From Leptospiraceae bacterium (GTDB lineage Bacteria > Spirochaetota > Leptospiria > Leptospirales > Leptospiraceae): DNA of 64,000 nucleotides. Below the pieces are notes generated by a model. That model made no database searches, had not been told where the DNA came from, and saw only the letters and a program-made list of their open reading frames with translations. Of this stretch, positions 1 to 9,683 are shown piece by piece. Where the stretch lies: assembly GCA_022402465.1 (NCBI GenBank), contig JAKRSH010000007.1, positions 186,001 to 250,000 on the forward strand, read 5' to 3'. Position 1 is the stretch's first letter; every line of letters starts with the position of its first letter. The position numbers and the translations under genes are program-made.

Positions 1-35
1 AAACTGAGCATTTCTAATCCTAGGTTTGGTATATA

Positions 36-743
36 ATGGCAAGAATTTATTTAGTAAGACACGGACAAGCGAATAGCTTAGGTGCTGAGTATGATCAACT
101 CACCGAACTTGGTCACAAGCAAGCATTATTGTTGGGTGAATATTTTGTACGGATGAGGATGGAATTTGATTTTGTAGCTTCTGGAACTCTAAAAAGACAA
201 AAACAAACTTTGGATGGTATACTAAATCCTTTAAGATCAGAAGGAACATGCTTTCCGGCTCCACTAGAGTTGGATGAACTTAATGAATTTGATCCAGGTT
301 TATGGCTACATATCGCTCAGAAAATTCGCAAAGAAGACGCTGAATTTGCAAAGACCTTAGAGCGCTATAAGGCACTGCAATCTGCAGGAAGACCGAGCTC
401 AAGAGAAATCTTTTATAAATTAATCCAAAGAGTTCTAAAAGAATGGGTGGAAGGAATCCATGATGAACCTTATTCCTTTGACCAATACAAACAGAAAGTC
501 GTAAATGTTTTAAATAGAATTCCTATGGATGCAGGCTCTATCCTTTTAGCCACATCCTCAACTCCAGTTGCAGTTCTTTCTGGCTTGTCACTTAGATTAG
601 CTAAGACAGATTTTCTTCCCTTGATGAAGTTTATTTCAAATACATCATTTAATATTTTCGAATGGAAAGACGGACAGATTGCACCTATTTCTTTGAATTC
701 TTATCCTCACATCCAAGATCCAGACTTGATGAGTTTGTTATGA
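36..743 (+). CDS. Histidine phosphatase superfamily protein (phosphoglycerate-mutase-like)
   Basis: The 235-residue protein opens with MARIYLVRHGQAN, so the phospho-accepting RHG motif of the histidine phosphatase fold is at residues 8-10. A basic segment (LKRQKQT, near residue 53) fits the second conserved Arg region. The substrate cannot be told. The late 'SHG'-type motif that normally supplies the second catalytic His reads TSSTP here (near residue 170), so either the enzyme uses another residue or it belongs to a divergent clade. It lies 20 bases before the next gene on the same strand and may be cotranscribed. A TATAAT-like string overlaps the start codon, which is probably fortuitous. 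Confidence 0.8.
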   Translation: MARIYLVRHGQANSLGAEYDQLTELGHKQALLLGEYFVRMRMEFDFVASGTLKRQKQTLDGILNPLRSEGTCFPAPLELDELNEFDPGLWLHIAQKIRKEDAEFAKTLERYKALQSAGRPSSREIFYKLIQRVLKEWVEGIHDEPYSFDQYKQKVVNVLNRIPMDAGSILLATSSTPVAVLSGLSLRLAKTDFLPLMKFISNTSFNIFEWKDGQIAPISLNSYPHIQDPDLMSLL

Positions 744-763
744 TTCCTAACAGTGGCTAATTC

Positions 764-1867
764 ATGGAAAAGAATCTTTTATATTACATTTCTTTCTTTG
801 GATGCTTCCTTGCTCTTCTCTTTAGTATAGGATATAAAATCTCTCCCAACCAAAATTCCAAAAAAAACTTAGTATCCTTTGCTTTACTGCTTGTTGGAAT
901 TTTTTTATTTCATAATGTTTACTTGTTTTCAGATTTCTTTCCCAAAATTCCGTATTTTTATTTATACCATCTTCCTATTTTATTTTTGTTTGGACCTATA
1001 CTATCTAGAGTCATTTATCTTTTTCTGGAAGGCGAGATTCCGCATTGGCTTAGAAACAAATGGAATCTAGTTCCATTTGCTCTTAGTTTTCTTTTTACTG
1101 TTTATGGTTTCTTTGATCCTATTACAGAAAAATGGGAAACAATTCAATCAATAAGAGCAGGAACTTATTTGAAAACTCTACCTAGAATAGAGATTCTCTC
1201 CTTCTTAGGTTGTTCTCATCTTTTATTTTATATCTTGAGATCTTTCTTGCATTTTGTGCGAATTTTTCGATTTGAAAAACTTGTGTCCACACCATCCGTT
1301 CGATTTTTATTTCTTATTTTAGGGATGGCGAGCTTTGGTACCTTAGGTGGTTTGTTGATTTCTTTTGGTGAAATTCGAATTGGACTATCTATTGGAATCT
1401 TCTTTCTTTCGGCTATCGTTCCTACCATTTATCTTATCCAGATGTCTTATCCTTCTTTGTTCGAAGAAGTAAAGTTCGCCATACAAGAAGAGAAAAAATA
1501 TTTAAACTCCCAATTGAAAAATATCAACACTTCCGACTTAAAGGAACATTTGCTTCATCTCTTCGGAAATCAGAAAGTTTTTCTTGAGGAAGATCTGAAT
1601 CTCTCCAATTTAGCGGAAAGAATGCAGATATCTTCCCACCAGTTATCCGAATATTTAAACACACAAGAAGGAAAATCTTTTCCTAATTTTCTTAACTACT
1701 ATAGAATAGAACATGCTTGTGACCTTTTACAAAAAAATCCATATTGGCCAACGATACGAATCGCCTATGAATCAGGATTTCAATCCAAGTCATCCTTCCA
1801 CGAAGCATTTCGAAAAGAAAAAGGAATCACTCCTACAGAATTTCGCAAGAAAAACAGTCCGCTTTGA
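764..1867 (+). CDS. AraC-family transcriptional regulator with N-terminal membrane domain
   Basis: This 367-residue protein has about seven hydrophobic helices in residues 1-230 and a C-terminal AraC/XylS double helix-turn-helix at about residues 265-363. The second HTH ends in the typical pattern 'IAYESGFQSKSSFHEAFRK' followed by GITPTEFRKK. Membrane-anchored AraC regulators of this shape are common in Leptospira and Bacteroidetes. It presumably senses a membrane or envelope signal, but the ligand is unknown. The two fatty-acid-hydroxylase genes that follow (about 60 bases downstream) are candidate targets; that link is inferred from position only. Confidence 0.85.
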   Translation: MEKNLLYYISFFGCFLALLFSIGYKISPNQNSKKNLVSFALLLVGIFLFHNVYLFSDFFPKIPYFYLYHLPILFLFGPILSRVIYLFLEGEIPHWLRNKWNLVPFALSFLFTVYGFFDPITEKWETIQSIRAGTYLKTLPRIEILSFLGCSHLLFYILRSFLHFVRIFRFEKLVSTPSVRFLFLILGMASFGTLGGLLISFGEIRIGLSIGIFFLSAIVPTIYLIQMSYPSLFEEVKFAIQEEKKYLNSQLKNINTSDLKEHLLHLFGNQKVFLEEDLNLSNLAERMQISSHQLSEYLNTQEGKSFPNFLNYYRIEHACDLLQKNPYWPTIRIAYESGFQSKSSFHEAFRKEKGITPTEFRKKNSPL

Positions 1868-1929
1868 TAAGTTCGGTCGACACTTTTCCAAAAATAAACT
1901 AAAATTAAATCAATACGAAGAGGAAGTTT

Positions 1930-2787
1930 ATGTTTACATGTGATCTTGATTTTAATTGTTTTATGGGAATATTAAGATTCCAATTTGTAATGAATATCGT
2001 TCGATATTTTCCCATTGCAGGTGGTGTTTTCTTTGTTATTTGGATCTGGAAGAAGGAATGGTTCCAACCATTTCGAATTCAGCTAAGTTTTCCAAAAAAT
2101 GATAAACTTATTTACGAAATAAAACAATCTTTCACAACATTAATTGTCTTTACTCTTGTTGCTATGGGAAACATAGTATTAGCAAAATTAAAAATTATAC
2201 CTTCGAAGGTTTATTTTGATTTTGATAAATTTAGTATTGGTTATGCGATTCTAAGTTTTGGGCTATTGACCATTTGGCACGAGACCTGGTTCTATTGGAT
2301 GCATAGGCTGGTTCACACTAAGAAGTTATATCATATAATTCATTCCGTTCATCACAGATCAGTGAATCCTTCCCCTCTTGCTGCATATAATTTTCATTTT
2401 TTGGAAGCATTTCTCGAGGCTATTTATCTTCCATTATTTATTATGTTTATTCCCTTGAATTTCAATGTTTTAATTTTTCATACTTTCTATGCTATGATTT
2501 TGAATATTTACTTTCATACAGGATATGAATTCTATCCAAGAAGTTGGGTATCTAATCCCATTTTGAAATGGATAAATCCTACAACCCATCATAATTTGCA
2601 CCATTCCAAATTTCATGGAAATTATTCTTTGTACTTCAATTTTTGGGATAGGATCATGAAAACAAATTTTCCAAATTATGAATCCTACTATGAAGAAGTT
2701 ACTTCGAGAAGGGATAAGGCACTCGAAGATCGTAAAGCAAAAAGGAATGAGAAAAAATCATCCAATGAAATTTTGGTTGGTGGATAA
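1930..2787 (+). CDS. Sterol desaturase / fatty acid hydroxylase family protein
   Basis: This is an integral membrane di-iron enzyme of the FA_hydroxylase/sterol desaturase superfamily, 285 residues long. The histidine clusters that bind iron are visible: HETWFYWMHRLVH at 117-129, HSVHH at 138-142 and THHNLHH at 219-225, between hydrophobic helices. It probably hydroxylates or desaturates a lipid acyl chain or a hopanoid/sterol-like substrate; the substrate cannot be read. The ATG at 1930 follows a strong GAGGAAG ribosome-binding site, which decides the start. It is a tandem paralogue of the next gene. Confidence 0.88.
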   Translation: MFTCDLDFNCFMGILRFQFVMNIVRYFPIAGGVFFVIWIWKKEWFQPFRIQLSFPKNDKLIYEIKQSFTTLIVFTLVAMGNIVLAKLKIIPSKVYFDFDKFSIGYAILSFGLLTIWHETWFYWMHRLVHTKKLYHIIHSVHHRSVNPSPLAAYNFHFLEAFLEAIYLPLFIMFIPLNFNVLIFHTFYAMILNIYFHTGYEFYPRSWVSNPILKWINPTTHHNLHHSKFHGNYSLYFNFWDRIMKTNFPNYESYYEEVTSRRDKALEDRKAKRNEKKSSNEILVGG

Positions 2788-2835
2788 GTTTTTATCTCAA
2801 GGATACATTAAATAAAATAGATTTAGGATAGTTCC

Positions 2836-3630
2836 ATGGAAGCACTCGAATTAAATAAATTTTTCATAGTTTTTATTGCAGCAACAGGTATTTCAACTTT
2901 AAGATATTTGCTTTTTGCAGGAATAGCCTTTTCTCTTTTTTGGATACTTCTTAAAAAGAAACTGCACCATAGATGGATACAACAAGACCGTGTGCAAGAC
3001 AACTCAAAGATACGTCATGAAATTAAATATTCCTTAATGACAATGCTTGTTTTTGGCTGTGCTGGAGTTCTTATTTATACTATGAAAACTCTAGGTTGGA
3101 CCATGCTTTACAAAGATATTTCAGAGTATGGATTGCCTTATTTTTTCTTTAGCTTACTTGCCTTAATTCTATTTCATGATACTTATTTCTATTGGACCCA
3201 CAGATTGATGCACCACCCCAAATTATTTAAAAAAATGCATCTAACTCATCATATTTCAACGAATCCTTCTCCATGGGCAGCTTTTGCATTTAATCCTTAT
3301 GAGGCAGTGGTTGAGGCGGGAATTGTTCCTATAGCCGTTCTGTTATTCCCATTGCATGGACTCACGATTTTATTATTTCTTATTTACATGACATTTCTAA
3401 ATGTTTTGGGTCATCTTGCTTTTGAACTTTTTCCAAAGAATTTTTTGCGAAATCCTATATTCAAATGGCATAATACATCCACCCACCATAATATGCACCA
3501 TCGATACTTTCATTGTAATTATGGTTTGTATTTTAATTGGTGGGATCGTTGGATGGGCACCAATCATGAGAATTACCAAGCTACATTTGAAACTGTGACT
3601 TCACGAGAGAAAATGCAGACTGAAGTCTAG
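2836..3630 (+). CDS. Sterol desaturase / fatty acid hydroxylase family protein, second copy
   Basis: The 264-residue paralogue of the preceding gene has the same three histidine clusters: HDTYFYWTHRLMH at 114-126, HLTHH at 135-139 and THHNMHH at 216-222, with four or so membrane helices. The two proteins align along their full length but are clearly diverged, so this is an old duplication and the substrates may differ. The 48-base gap and shared strand suggest one operon with the upstream gene. Confidence 0.88.
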   Translation: MEALELNKFFIVFIAATGISTLRYLLFAGIAFSLFWILLKKKLHHRWIQQDRVQDNSKIRHEIKYSLMTMLVFGCAGVLIYTMKTLGWTMLYKDISEYGLPYFFFSLLALILFHDTYFYWTHRLMHHPKLFKKMHLTHHISTNPSPWAAFAFNPYEAVVEAGIVPIAVLLFPLHGLTILLFLIYMTFLNVLGHLAFELFPKNFLRNPIFKWHNTSTHHNMHHRYFHCNYGLYFNWWDRWMGTNHENYQATFETVTSREKMQTEV

Positions 3631-3724
3631 TTAAGTAAAATATTTTCAATCTACAAATTTACCTTTTTATCAAATTGGATTTATTTATCTTTGTCTAATT
3701 ATAAATAAATATAGGTAGATTGGT

Positions 3725-6265
3725 ATGAAGTCGTTTCAAAAAATTTCAAGAAAGTTTTATATTTTTACAGAGCTTTTAACTTTTTCACTAGTTGTTCCTA
3801 TTGCAGTTTTATTAACTATAATTTTTCTAGAGGCGACTAAGAACCAAATAAAAGTAATTCTTCTCTCATCAAGTATAATTGGAACTTCTCTTTTTCTTTC
3901 GACTTTCATCTCAACACCATTTCTCCTCCGAAAAATTAAAAAGCTTATGATGGCGCAAGAAAATAATCAAGAAATTTCAGAATCTGAATATATCGCGGTT
4001 TGGAATAGCTATGCTAAACTTCCCATTTATATGGCATTGCTTGTTTTGATTCGCTGGATTTTTGGAGCTATCATTGTTGAATCCACACTTTCCTCATTAG
4101 CTGAAACAACAAACACTCAAATAATAAATTTAACTTTTCTTTTGACGATATCTGCTATAGTTAATGTTCCTCTGACCTATCGGCTAAGTGAGGTTACTAT
4201 TTATGATTTTCAGAAAGCAGGTGTATTTAATAGACCTCTTCCTAAAAATAATTCAGTTTATCACAACAATGTTGCAATAGAAAGCCCAATAATGTTGTCA
4301 ATTTTCTTCTTCATCCTCTCAATAGCATTTCTTATGATATCATTTAACTTCAATCGATATTCATTACAAGAAGCCTTCGGCAATCAACTTTCTAATTTCA
4401 GTAAAAGCAATAATAATCTATTAGAGAATTTTTATAAAACTCAAGAAGCTAAAGTACGAGAATTTACAACTTACGATGATACTATTGAAACTATAAAAAA
4501 GAAAAGATTCAAAGACTTTCTACCTTATTTAAATAGCTTAGTGGCTGAACCAACCTTTAAATTAGAAAATGCATTTGTTGCTTCTATGGAATCAGGTTAT
4601 CCTATTCAAGTATCTGCTATTCAAGATGAGATAAGATTTGGAAAGAAATTAATTGACGATCCAAGTATCCAGCCTCTTCTGGATCAAGTTCTAAAAGGGG
4701 AAATTGTTTTTTCTCAAACAGTTCAATCACCAATTACTAAGAAGTATGTTGTCATTCTTCTAGCTCCTATCCTAGATAAAAATAAATCCATCATCGCTAT
4801 AGCAGTCTTCCCTTTTCTGGTTGGAGATTACTTAAATGAAATCCTTCGTTCTGTTAAGATAGGCTCAACAGGCTATCCATTCTTATTGGATCAAAATCAG
4901 AAAATGGTATGGCACCCTAATGCGGATTTAATCTTTTCAGATTGGAAGGATACAGAATTTAGTGAAAATTTTTTGAAGGCTGGTCAAGATATAGAATTTC
5001 TCAATCCTTTTGAAAATTCATTTTTCCTTGTGAATGGAATTAAAAATCAAGAATATGGTTTCACTTTTTTTAGTACGATTGATTATAGAGAAATTGAAAA
5101 TATTTCATTAAAGAATGTTCGTAAACTTTCAATCTTCACTCTTATAGGAATTTTACTGATCGCATCGATAACTTTCGGCATCTTTAGAATCAAATTCCAA
5201 CCCATAAAAATAACAGCAGAAATTCTATCGAAAATTGAGAAGGGAGATCTACGCAATAGAGCGCATGTATCTTCCACAGATGAGTTTGCTCTTATGGTTC
5301 AGGGATTGAATACAACCATGGATAGAATCTCTGCTGTGGTTTCTAATAATCAGATTATTTCGGAAGAACTCGCCACTTCATCGGATGAAATGAGCGAATC
5401 CTTAGACGTGCTTTCAAATAATGCCCAAACACAAGCCGCATCTACGGAAGAAATATCAGCTTCCATTGAAGAAATTTCTGCGGCTGTACAAAACGTTGAG
5501 TCCCAAGCGCTTTCTCAATTTCAGAAGGTAGAAATATTAAAAAGTAAAATGAGCGATCTTTCTACTATTATTAACAATATGAGTTCGAGAATGGAAGGAG
5601 CTTCAAGACAAGTAAAAACAATTACACAAGAAGCAAATAACGGGCAGAAATCACTCGATAAGATGCAAGAAAGTATCATACGAATTGGAGATTCTTCTAA
5701 AGAAATTATTGCTGTGATAGAAATCATTACATCAATTTCAGAACAAATCAACTTACTCGCATTAAATGCAGCTATTGAAGCAGCTCGTGCGGGAAATTAT
5801 GGAAAAGGTTTTGCGGTTGTCGCTGATGAAATTGGAAAGCTTGCTGATAAAACTGCTCAATCAATCAAAGATATTGGGGCATTGATTCAAACCAATGAAA
5901 AAGATATCGAAACTGGAATGGGAATAATTGAATCCACTATTTTGCTTATTCAGAGCATTATCCAAAATGTTTCAACTTTTGATAAACTAACCAATGAATT
6001 GCAAACAGAAACAAAGAACCAATTGAAGATTAACGATCAAGTAAATCAGGAAGTGAACTCCGTGAATGAAATTTCACAAGCAATTCGAACCTCTATGGAA
6101 GAGCAAAAATTAGCGATCAATGAGGTTGCCCAAGCAATTTATAATATTAATGATTTAACACAATCAAATGCTGCTGGACTCGAAGAAATGACTGCCACAT
6201 CTAATAGTTTATCGAATTTAGCAGAAACCTTAAAAGAAAAAATTGGATTCTTTCAGATAAAATAA
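3725..6265 (+). CDS. Methyl-accepting chemotaxis protein with periplasmic Cache-type sensor
   Basis: The 846-residue receptor has several N-terminal membrane helices (residues about 13-215), an extracytoplasmic double-Cache-like domain (about 220-460), a final membrane helix near 470-490, a HAMP domain (about 490-545) and a long coiled-coil signalling domain. The hairpin tip that contacts CheA/CheW is intact near residue 680 ([15 protein letters not shown]). Glu/Gln pairs in the coiled coil provide methylation sites. The extra N-terminal membrane helices before the sensor are more than the two of a textbook receptor. The ligand is unknown. It is transcribed alone, convergent with the next operon. 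Confidence 0.92.
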   Translation: MKSFQKISRKFYIFTELLTFSLVVPIAVLLTIIFLEATKNQIKVILLSSSIIGTSLFLSTFISTPFLLRKIKKLMMAQENNQEISESEYIAVWNSYAKLPIYMALLVLIRWIFGAIIVESTLSSLAETTNTQIINLTFLLTISAIVNVPLTYRLSEVTIYDFQKAGVFNRPLPKNNSVYHNNVAIESPIMLSIFFFILSIAFLMISFNFNRYSLQEAFGNQLSNFSKSNNNLLENFYKTQEAKVREFTTYDDTIETIKKKRFKDFLPYLNSLVAEPTFKLENAFVASMESGYPIQVSAIQDEIRFGKKLIDDPSIQPLLDQVLKGEIVFSQTVQSPITKKYVVILLAPILDKNKSIIAIAVFPFLVGDYLNEILRSVKIGSTGYPFLLDQNQKMVWHPNADLIFSDWKDTEFSENFLKAGQDIEFLNPFENSFFLVNGIKNQEYGFTFFSTIDYREIENISLKNVRKLSIFTLIGILLIASITFGIFRIKFQPIKITAEILSKIEKGDLRNRAHVSSTDEFALMVQGLNTTMDRISAVVSNNQIISEELATSSDEMSESLDVLSNNAQTQAASTEEISASIEEISAAVQNVESQALSQFQKVEILKSKMSDLSTIINNMSSRMEGASRQVKTITQEANNGQKSLDKMQESIIRIGDSSKEIIAVIEIITSISEQINLLALNAAIEAARAGNYGKGFAVVADEIGKLADKTAQSIKDIGALIQTNEKDIETGMGIIESTILLIQSIIQNVSTFDKLTNELQTETKNQLKINDQVNQEVNSVNEISQAIRTSMEEQKLAINEVAQAIYNINDLTQSNAAGLEEMTATSNSLSNLAETLKEKIGFFQIK

Positions 6266-6273
6266 TTTACTGT

Positions 6274-7155
6274 TTAAAAATCCTCACGTAGAACATCTAC
6301 TTCAACTTTTAATTTGTGTTTGCCGCCACCATAAAGAATTCCTTTCAGTGGCGAGATATCCGAATAATCTCGACCCACAGAGGTCATTATGTACTCGTCA
6401 GTAATAAACTTCCCATTTGTAGGATCAAAATCTACCCAACCTTGATCGGGGCAATAGACTGATACCCAAGCATGAGTTGCATCTGATCCTTTCAACTTCT
6501 CTTGACCTGCTGGCGGATGAGTCTCAATATAGCCACTTACATAACGAGCTGGAATTTTTATACTTCGTAAAGCTGAAATTGCAAAATGAGTAAAATCCTG
6601 GCAAACACCTTTCTTCTGAGCAAAAACTTGTTCTAATGGTGTAACAATTGTAGTTGCTTTTGGATCGAATTTGAATTCCTTAAAGATTCTCAAAGTAAAA
6701 TCATAAACTGATTCTAATACGGACTTTCCAGGTAGAAAAGATTGCATGGCATAATCTGCGAAGCTCGAATTGTAACTCACATAAGATGAAGGCAATGTAT
6801 ATTCTATTGCTTCTATGTCCGCTCTTGATTTAGAAGATTCTAAACGTTCCCAGACTTCTTCCCAAGGGCAGGATCTTGAAAACAAAGAATAGATAGGAAC
6901 ATTTGTCTTTACAGAGGATTCTACAGTAATTTCTAATTCCTTGTGAGAGTCTTCAATAGCAAAAAAGAATAAATTATTTCCAAAGTAATCTTTTCTAAAA
7001 GATGATACAGATGGCCGAGGTTTTACATCTATAAAAGTTCTATAACATTCTTGGTGAGCATTATTCAATGGATACATATGAGCTAGGTTTAAGCAATGTG
7101 AAACCAAATCCTCATAGGTATATATAGTCTTGTGTATAATTCGATAATTAGGCAC
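6274..7155 (-). CDS. Transglutaminase-like protein of the ATP-grasp/alpha-E operon
   Basis: This 293-residue protein has a beta-rich transglutaminase N-terminal region (about 1-80) and a transglutaminase core with the triad Cys185 (GVCQDF), His228 (DATHAW) and Asp244 (VDFDPTN). No signal peptide is seen, so it should act in the cytoplasm, probably as a peptidase or acyl transferase on an isopeptide or peptide product. It is the last gene of the five-gene operon and overlaps the previous stop by 8 bases, so translation is coupled to the ATP-grasp/alpha-E fusion. The family function is inferred from genomic context, not from biochemistry. Confidence 0.85.
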   Translation of the reverse strand: MPNYRIIHKTIYTYEDLVSHCLNLAHMYPLNNAHQECYRTFIDVKPRPSVSSFRKDYFGNNLFFFAIEDSHKELEITVESSVKTNVPIYSLFSRSCPWEEVWERLESSKSRADIEAIEYTLPSSYVSYNSSFADYAMQSFLPGKSVLESVYDFTLRIFKEFKFDPKATTIVTPLEQVFAQKKGVCQDFTHFAISALRSIKIPARYVSGYIETHPPAGQEKLKGSDATHAWVSVYCPDQGWVDFDPTNGKFITDEYIMTSVGRDYSDISPLKGILYGGGKHKLKVEVDVLREDF

Positions 7156-9670
7156 TGAAACTCTCTCCCAAAAATCTTTGATTCTCTGTATAATTAAAAT
7201 ATCTTTCTGCGACTATCGACGATAAATTCCTTAATTTCATTTGAAGATCTGTAATCCATTCTAGGAATTCTTGTTCGGTTAAATTTCCATTATTCAAGAA
7301 CATACTCATATCTTTTAATTTGAAAGCAGTGTAAATTTCCAAAACTTGCCTATCCTCAGGATAGATTTTCTTAGGATCTTTATTCGGTAAAAATTTAATA
7401 TTCTCATAAAGTTCATTGATTTGGAAAGTAAGAGATCTTGGATTAGAATCATCAAAAAGTAAAATATCAAAAACAGGTTCTAGCTCCATTTTGTATCTAT
7501 ATCTTCGTTTGTAAGTTATTCGAATATCATTAAAATTTAATAAACTTTCTAATGCATTTTTATCATATTGCAAGTTAAGATTTATTAAATTTTGCATAAC
7601 GCGAATTAGGTTCAATGCTCTTTCTAATCTCTTTCCTATTTCTATAAAATACCAACCTGACTCTCTACTTAAATTTTCAAATGCAAGTCCAGTCAAAGAA
7701 GATAAATGGATCAAATTCTGGAAAATATCTTCAAGCATAGTATCGTAAGAAAAGGAAGAGATATTACTTCTTGATTCTAATAACTTTACAATCTTACGTG
7801 TGTCATCCGATAACCGGTCCCTAACATTTTTAGCTGAGTTAGAAAGTGAGTTTATATTATAGACCATACTTCCTTGATAGCTTGGGTTATACATTAAGCG
7901 TTGGATTTCTGGAAATGGATTGGAGAGTAATTCTGCTGAATCATCTCCTATGAATCCTGGATATGTTGAAGTTAAATGAGTGATTAATTGTAAAATTCCA
8001 TGAAGTGAAGTTATCTCAAAACCATCTTCAAACTTCAAAATTCCGTTGATTGCTTCTCGTAAGATTCTTGCATTATTTTCTGCACGCTCTGAATATCTAG
8101 CAAACCAGAACAAATTGTCCGCAACTCTACTTGGAACTCCAACTGCAGCTCTTGAGATTTCAATTTTTTCTTTAACAGAAGATGGAAGTGCTTCTTCTTT
8201 TTGAGTTTCGGAAGCTAGCACCCACAAATCTTTACTAAAAGCTCCTCTCTGGCTAGTGATGAAGATTTCATTAAGATCCGTTGTAACGCGAACCAAGCCA
8301 CCTGGCATAATTTGAAATCCTTTTTCAGTAGCTGTTGTAAAAGTTCTATAGATAGCTCGACCTGGAACTAAACCATCATTTGTAAGAATTGGTATTGTAG
8401 AATAAGGAAGTATTTCTTGGGCAATCCAAGCTTTGGGATTTTGATCAATTTTATTTATGAGTCTATGAATTTCTTCATCAGAAAGATTCCCCACCCAATA
8501 ACTATGTTCATTTGAATCTGGAAATACTGGCTTAATAATAAATTGATGAAATCTAGATCTGACATTTTCATAAGAATCTTTATTACCTAACCAAAAACTT
8601 GGTACAGTGGGTAATATCAATTCCTCGCCAAGATAAAATCTACAAAGTTCTTTCATGAATGGAGTAAAGGCACGATTCTCAAGAATGGATGAACCTATGG
8701 GATTAGCAACTTGAACATTACCAGATCGGATTACTTCCAGTAAGCCCGGAACACCTAACAAAGAATCTCCTTTAAGCTCCAAAGCATCCATAAAATTATC
8801 ATCAACTCTTTTGAGAATTAGATCTACCTTTTGGAGACCCTCAACTGTCTTCATATAGACATGATTGCCTCTAACTGTAAGATCTTCACCTTGTACTAAA
8901 GTATAACCTAAATAAGATGCAAGATAAGCATGCTCGAAAAAAGTTTCATTCCCTGGACCTGGTGTTAGAAGAACAACAACTGGATCTCTTCCTTTAACAC
9001 CCGATAAATTGTGTAGATTTTTTCTAAGTGATCTATAGTAAGATGCAACTCTATGAACATTAGAATCTCTATATATACTGGGAAAGATTCTAGAGAGTAC
9101 AATTCGATTTTCCAAGGAGTAACCAGAACCAGAAGGAGCTTGGATACGATCATTGATTACATGAAATTCTCCCGATTTATCACGAACGAGATCGCAGGCG
9201 AAAAAAGATAATCCTATAGTTCCAAACATCCCATTGCAAGGACGTAAGAATCCAGGACTTCCAAAAACTAACTCCGAAGGAATTCTCTTCTCTAGGACCA
9301 GTCTCCTTGAACCATATACATCTTTTAAGATGGAGTCTAGAAGCTCCGCTCTTTGGTCTAAACCGCGTTCTAATTTGCGCCAATCGCTACTCTCAACCAG
9401 CACAGGAAAAAGGTCTAAAGACCAGTTTCTTTCTTGTTTCTCTTCATCTCCATAAATATTGTAGGTTACACCATTTTCCTGTAAAATACGATCTGCATCC
9501 ATCTTGCGCTTATTGAGTTCGTGGGAACCCATATCTTGGAAAGATTTAAGGATAAATGAATATTTAGAGCGAACGGAGCCATCAGGATTTAATAGCTCAT
9601 CATAGATTTCTGGATTTGCGTTGTAGGATTTTAAAATACTTTCGATTTCCAAGGAGTTTCCCACAAACAC
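7148..9670 (-). CDS. Circularly permuted ATP-grasp fused to an alpha-E domain
   Basis: The 840-residue protein joins two proteins that are separate genes elsewhere in this operon. Residues about 1-480 resemble a circularly permuted ATP-grasp ligase: NIYGDEEKQER near the start, then SGSGYSLENR, LTPGPGNETFFEHAYLA, and the PGGLVRVT and SQRGAFSKDLWVL segments at the end of the fold. Residues about 515-840 are an alpha-E all-helical domain, opening VPSRVADNLFWFARYSERAENNAR. The predicted reaction is ATP-dependent ligation of a carboxylate to an amine. The start is GTG at 9670, 13 bases after the previous gene; a TTG a few codons on is an alternative. Confidence 0.85.
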   Translation of the reverse strand: MFVGNSLEIESILKSYNANPEIYDELLNPDGSVRSKYSFILKSFQDMGSHELNKRKMDADRILQENGVTYNIYGDEEKQERNWSLDLFPVLVESSDWRKLERGLDQRAELLDSILKDVYGSRRLVLEKRIPSELVFGSPGFLRPCNGMFGTIGLSFFACDLVRDKSGEFHVINDRIQAPSGSGYSLENRIVLSRIFPSIYRDSNVHRVASYYRSLRKNLHNLSGVKGRDPVVVLLTPGPGNETFFEHAYLASYLGYTLVQGEDLTVRGNHVYMKTVEGLQKVDLILKRVDDNFMDALELKGDSLLGVPGLLEVIRSGNVQVANPIGSSILENRAFTPFMKELCRFYLGEELILPTVPSFWLGNKDSYENVRSRFHQFIIKPVFPDSNEHSYWVGNLSDEEIHRLINKIDQNPKAWIAQEILPYSTIPILTNDGLVPGRAIYRTFTTATEKGFQIMPGGLVRVTTDLNEIFITSQRGAFSKDLWVLASETQKEEALPSSVKEKIEISRAAVGVPSRVADNLFWFARYSERAENNARILREAINGILKFEDGFEITSLHGILQLITHLTSTYPGFIGDDSAELLSNPFPEIQRLMYNPSYQGSMVYNINSLSNSAKNVRDRLSDDTRKIVKLLESRSNISSFSYDTMLEDIFQNLIHLSSLTGLAFENLSRESGWYFIEIGKRLERALNLIRVMQNLINLNLQYDKNALESLLNFNDIRITYKRRYRYKMELEPVFDILLFDDSNPRSLTFQINELYENIKFLPNKDPKKIYPEDRQVLEIYTAFKLKDMSMFLNNGNLTEQEFLEWITDLQMKLRNLSSIVAERYFNYTENQRFLGESFSA

Positions 9671-9683
9671 TAAGTTTTCTATC

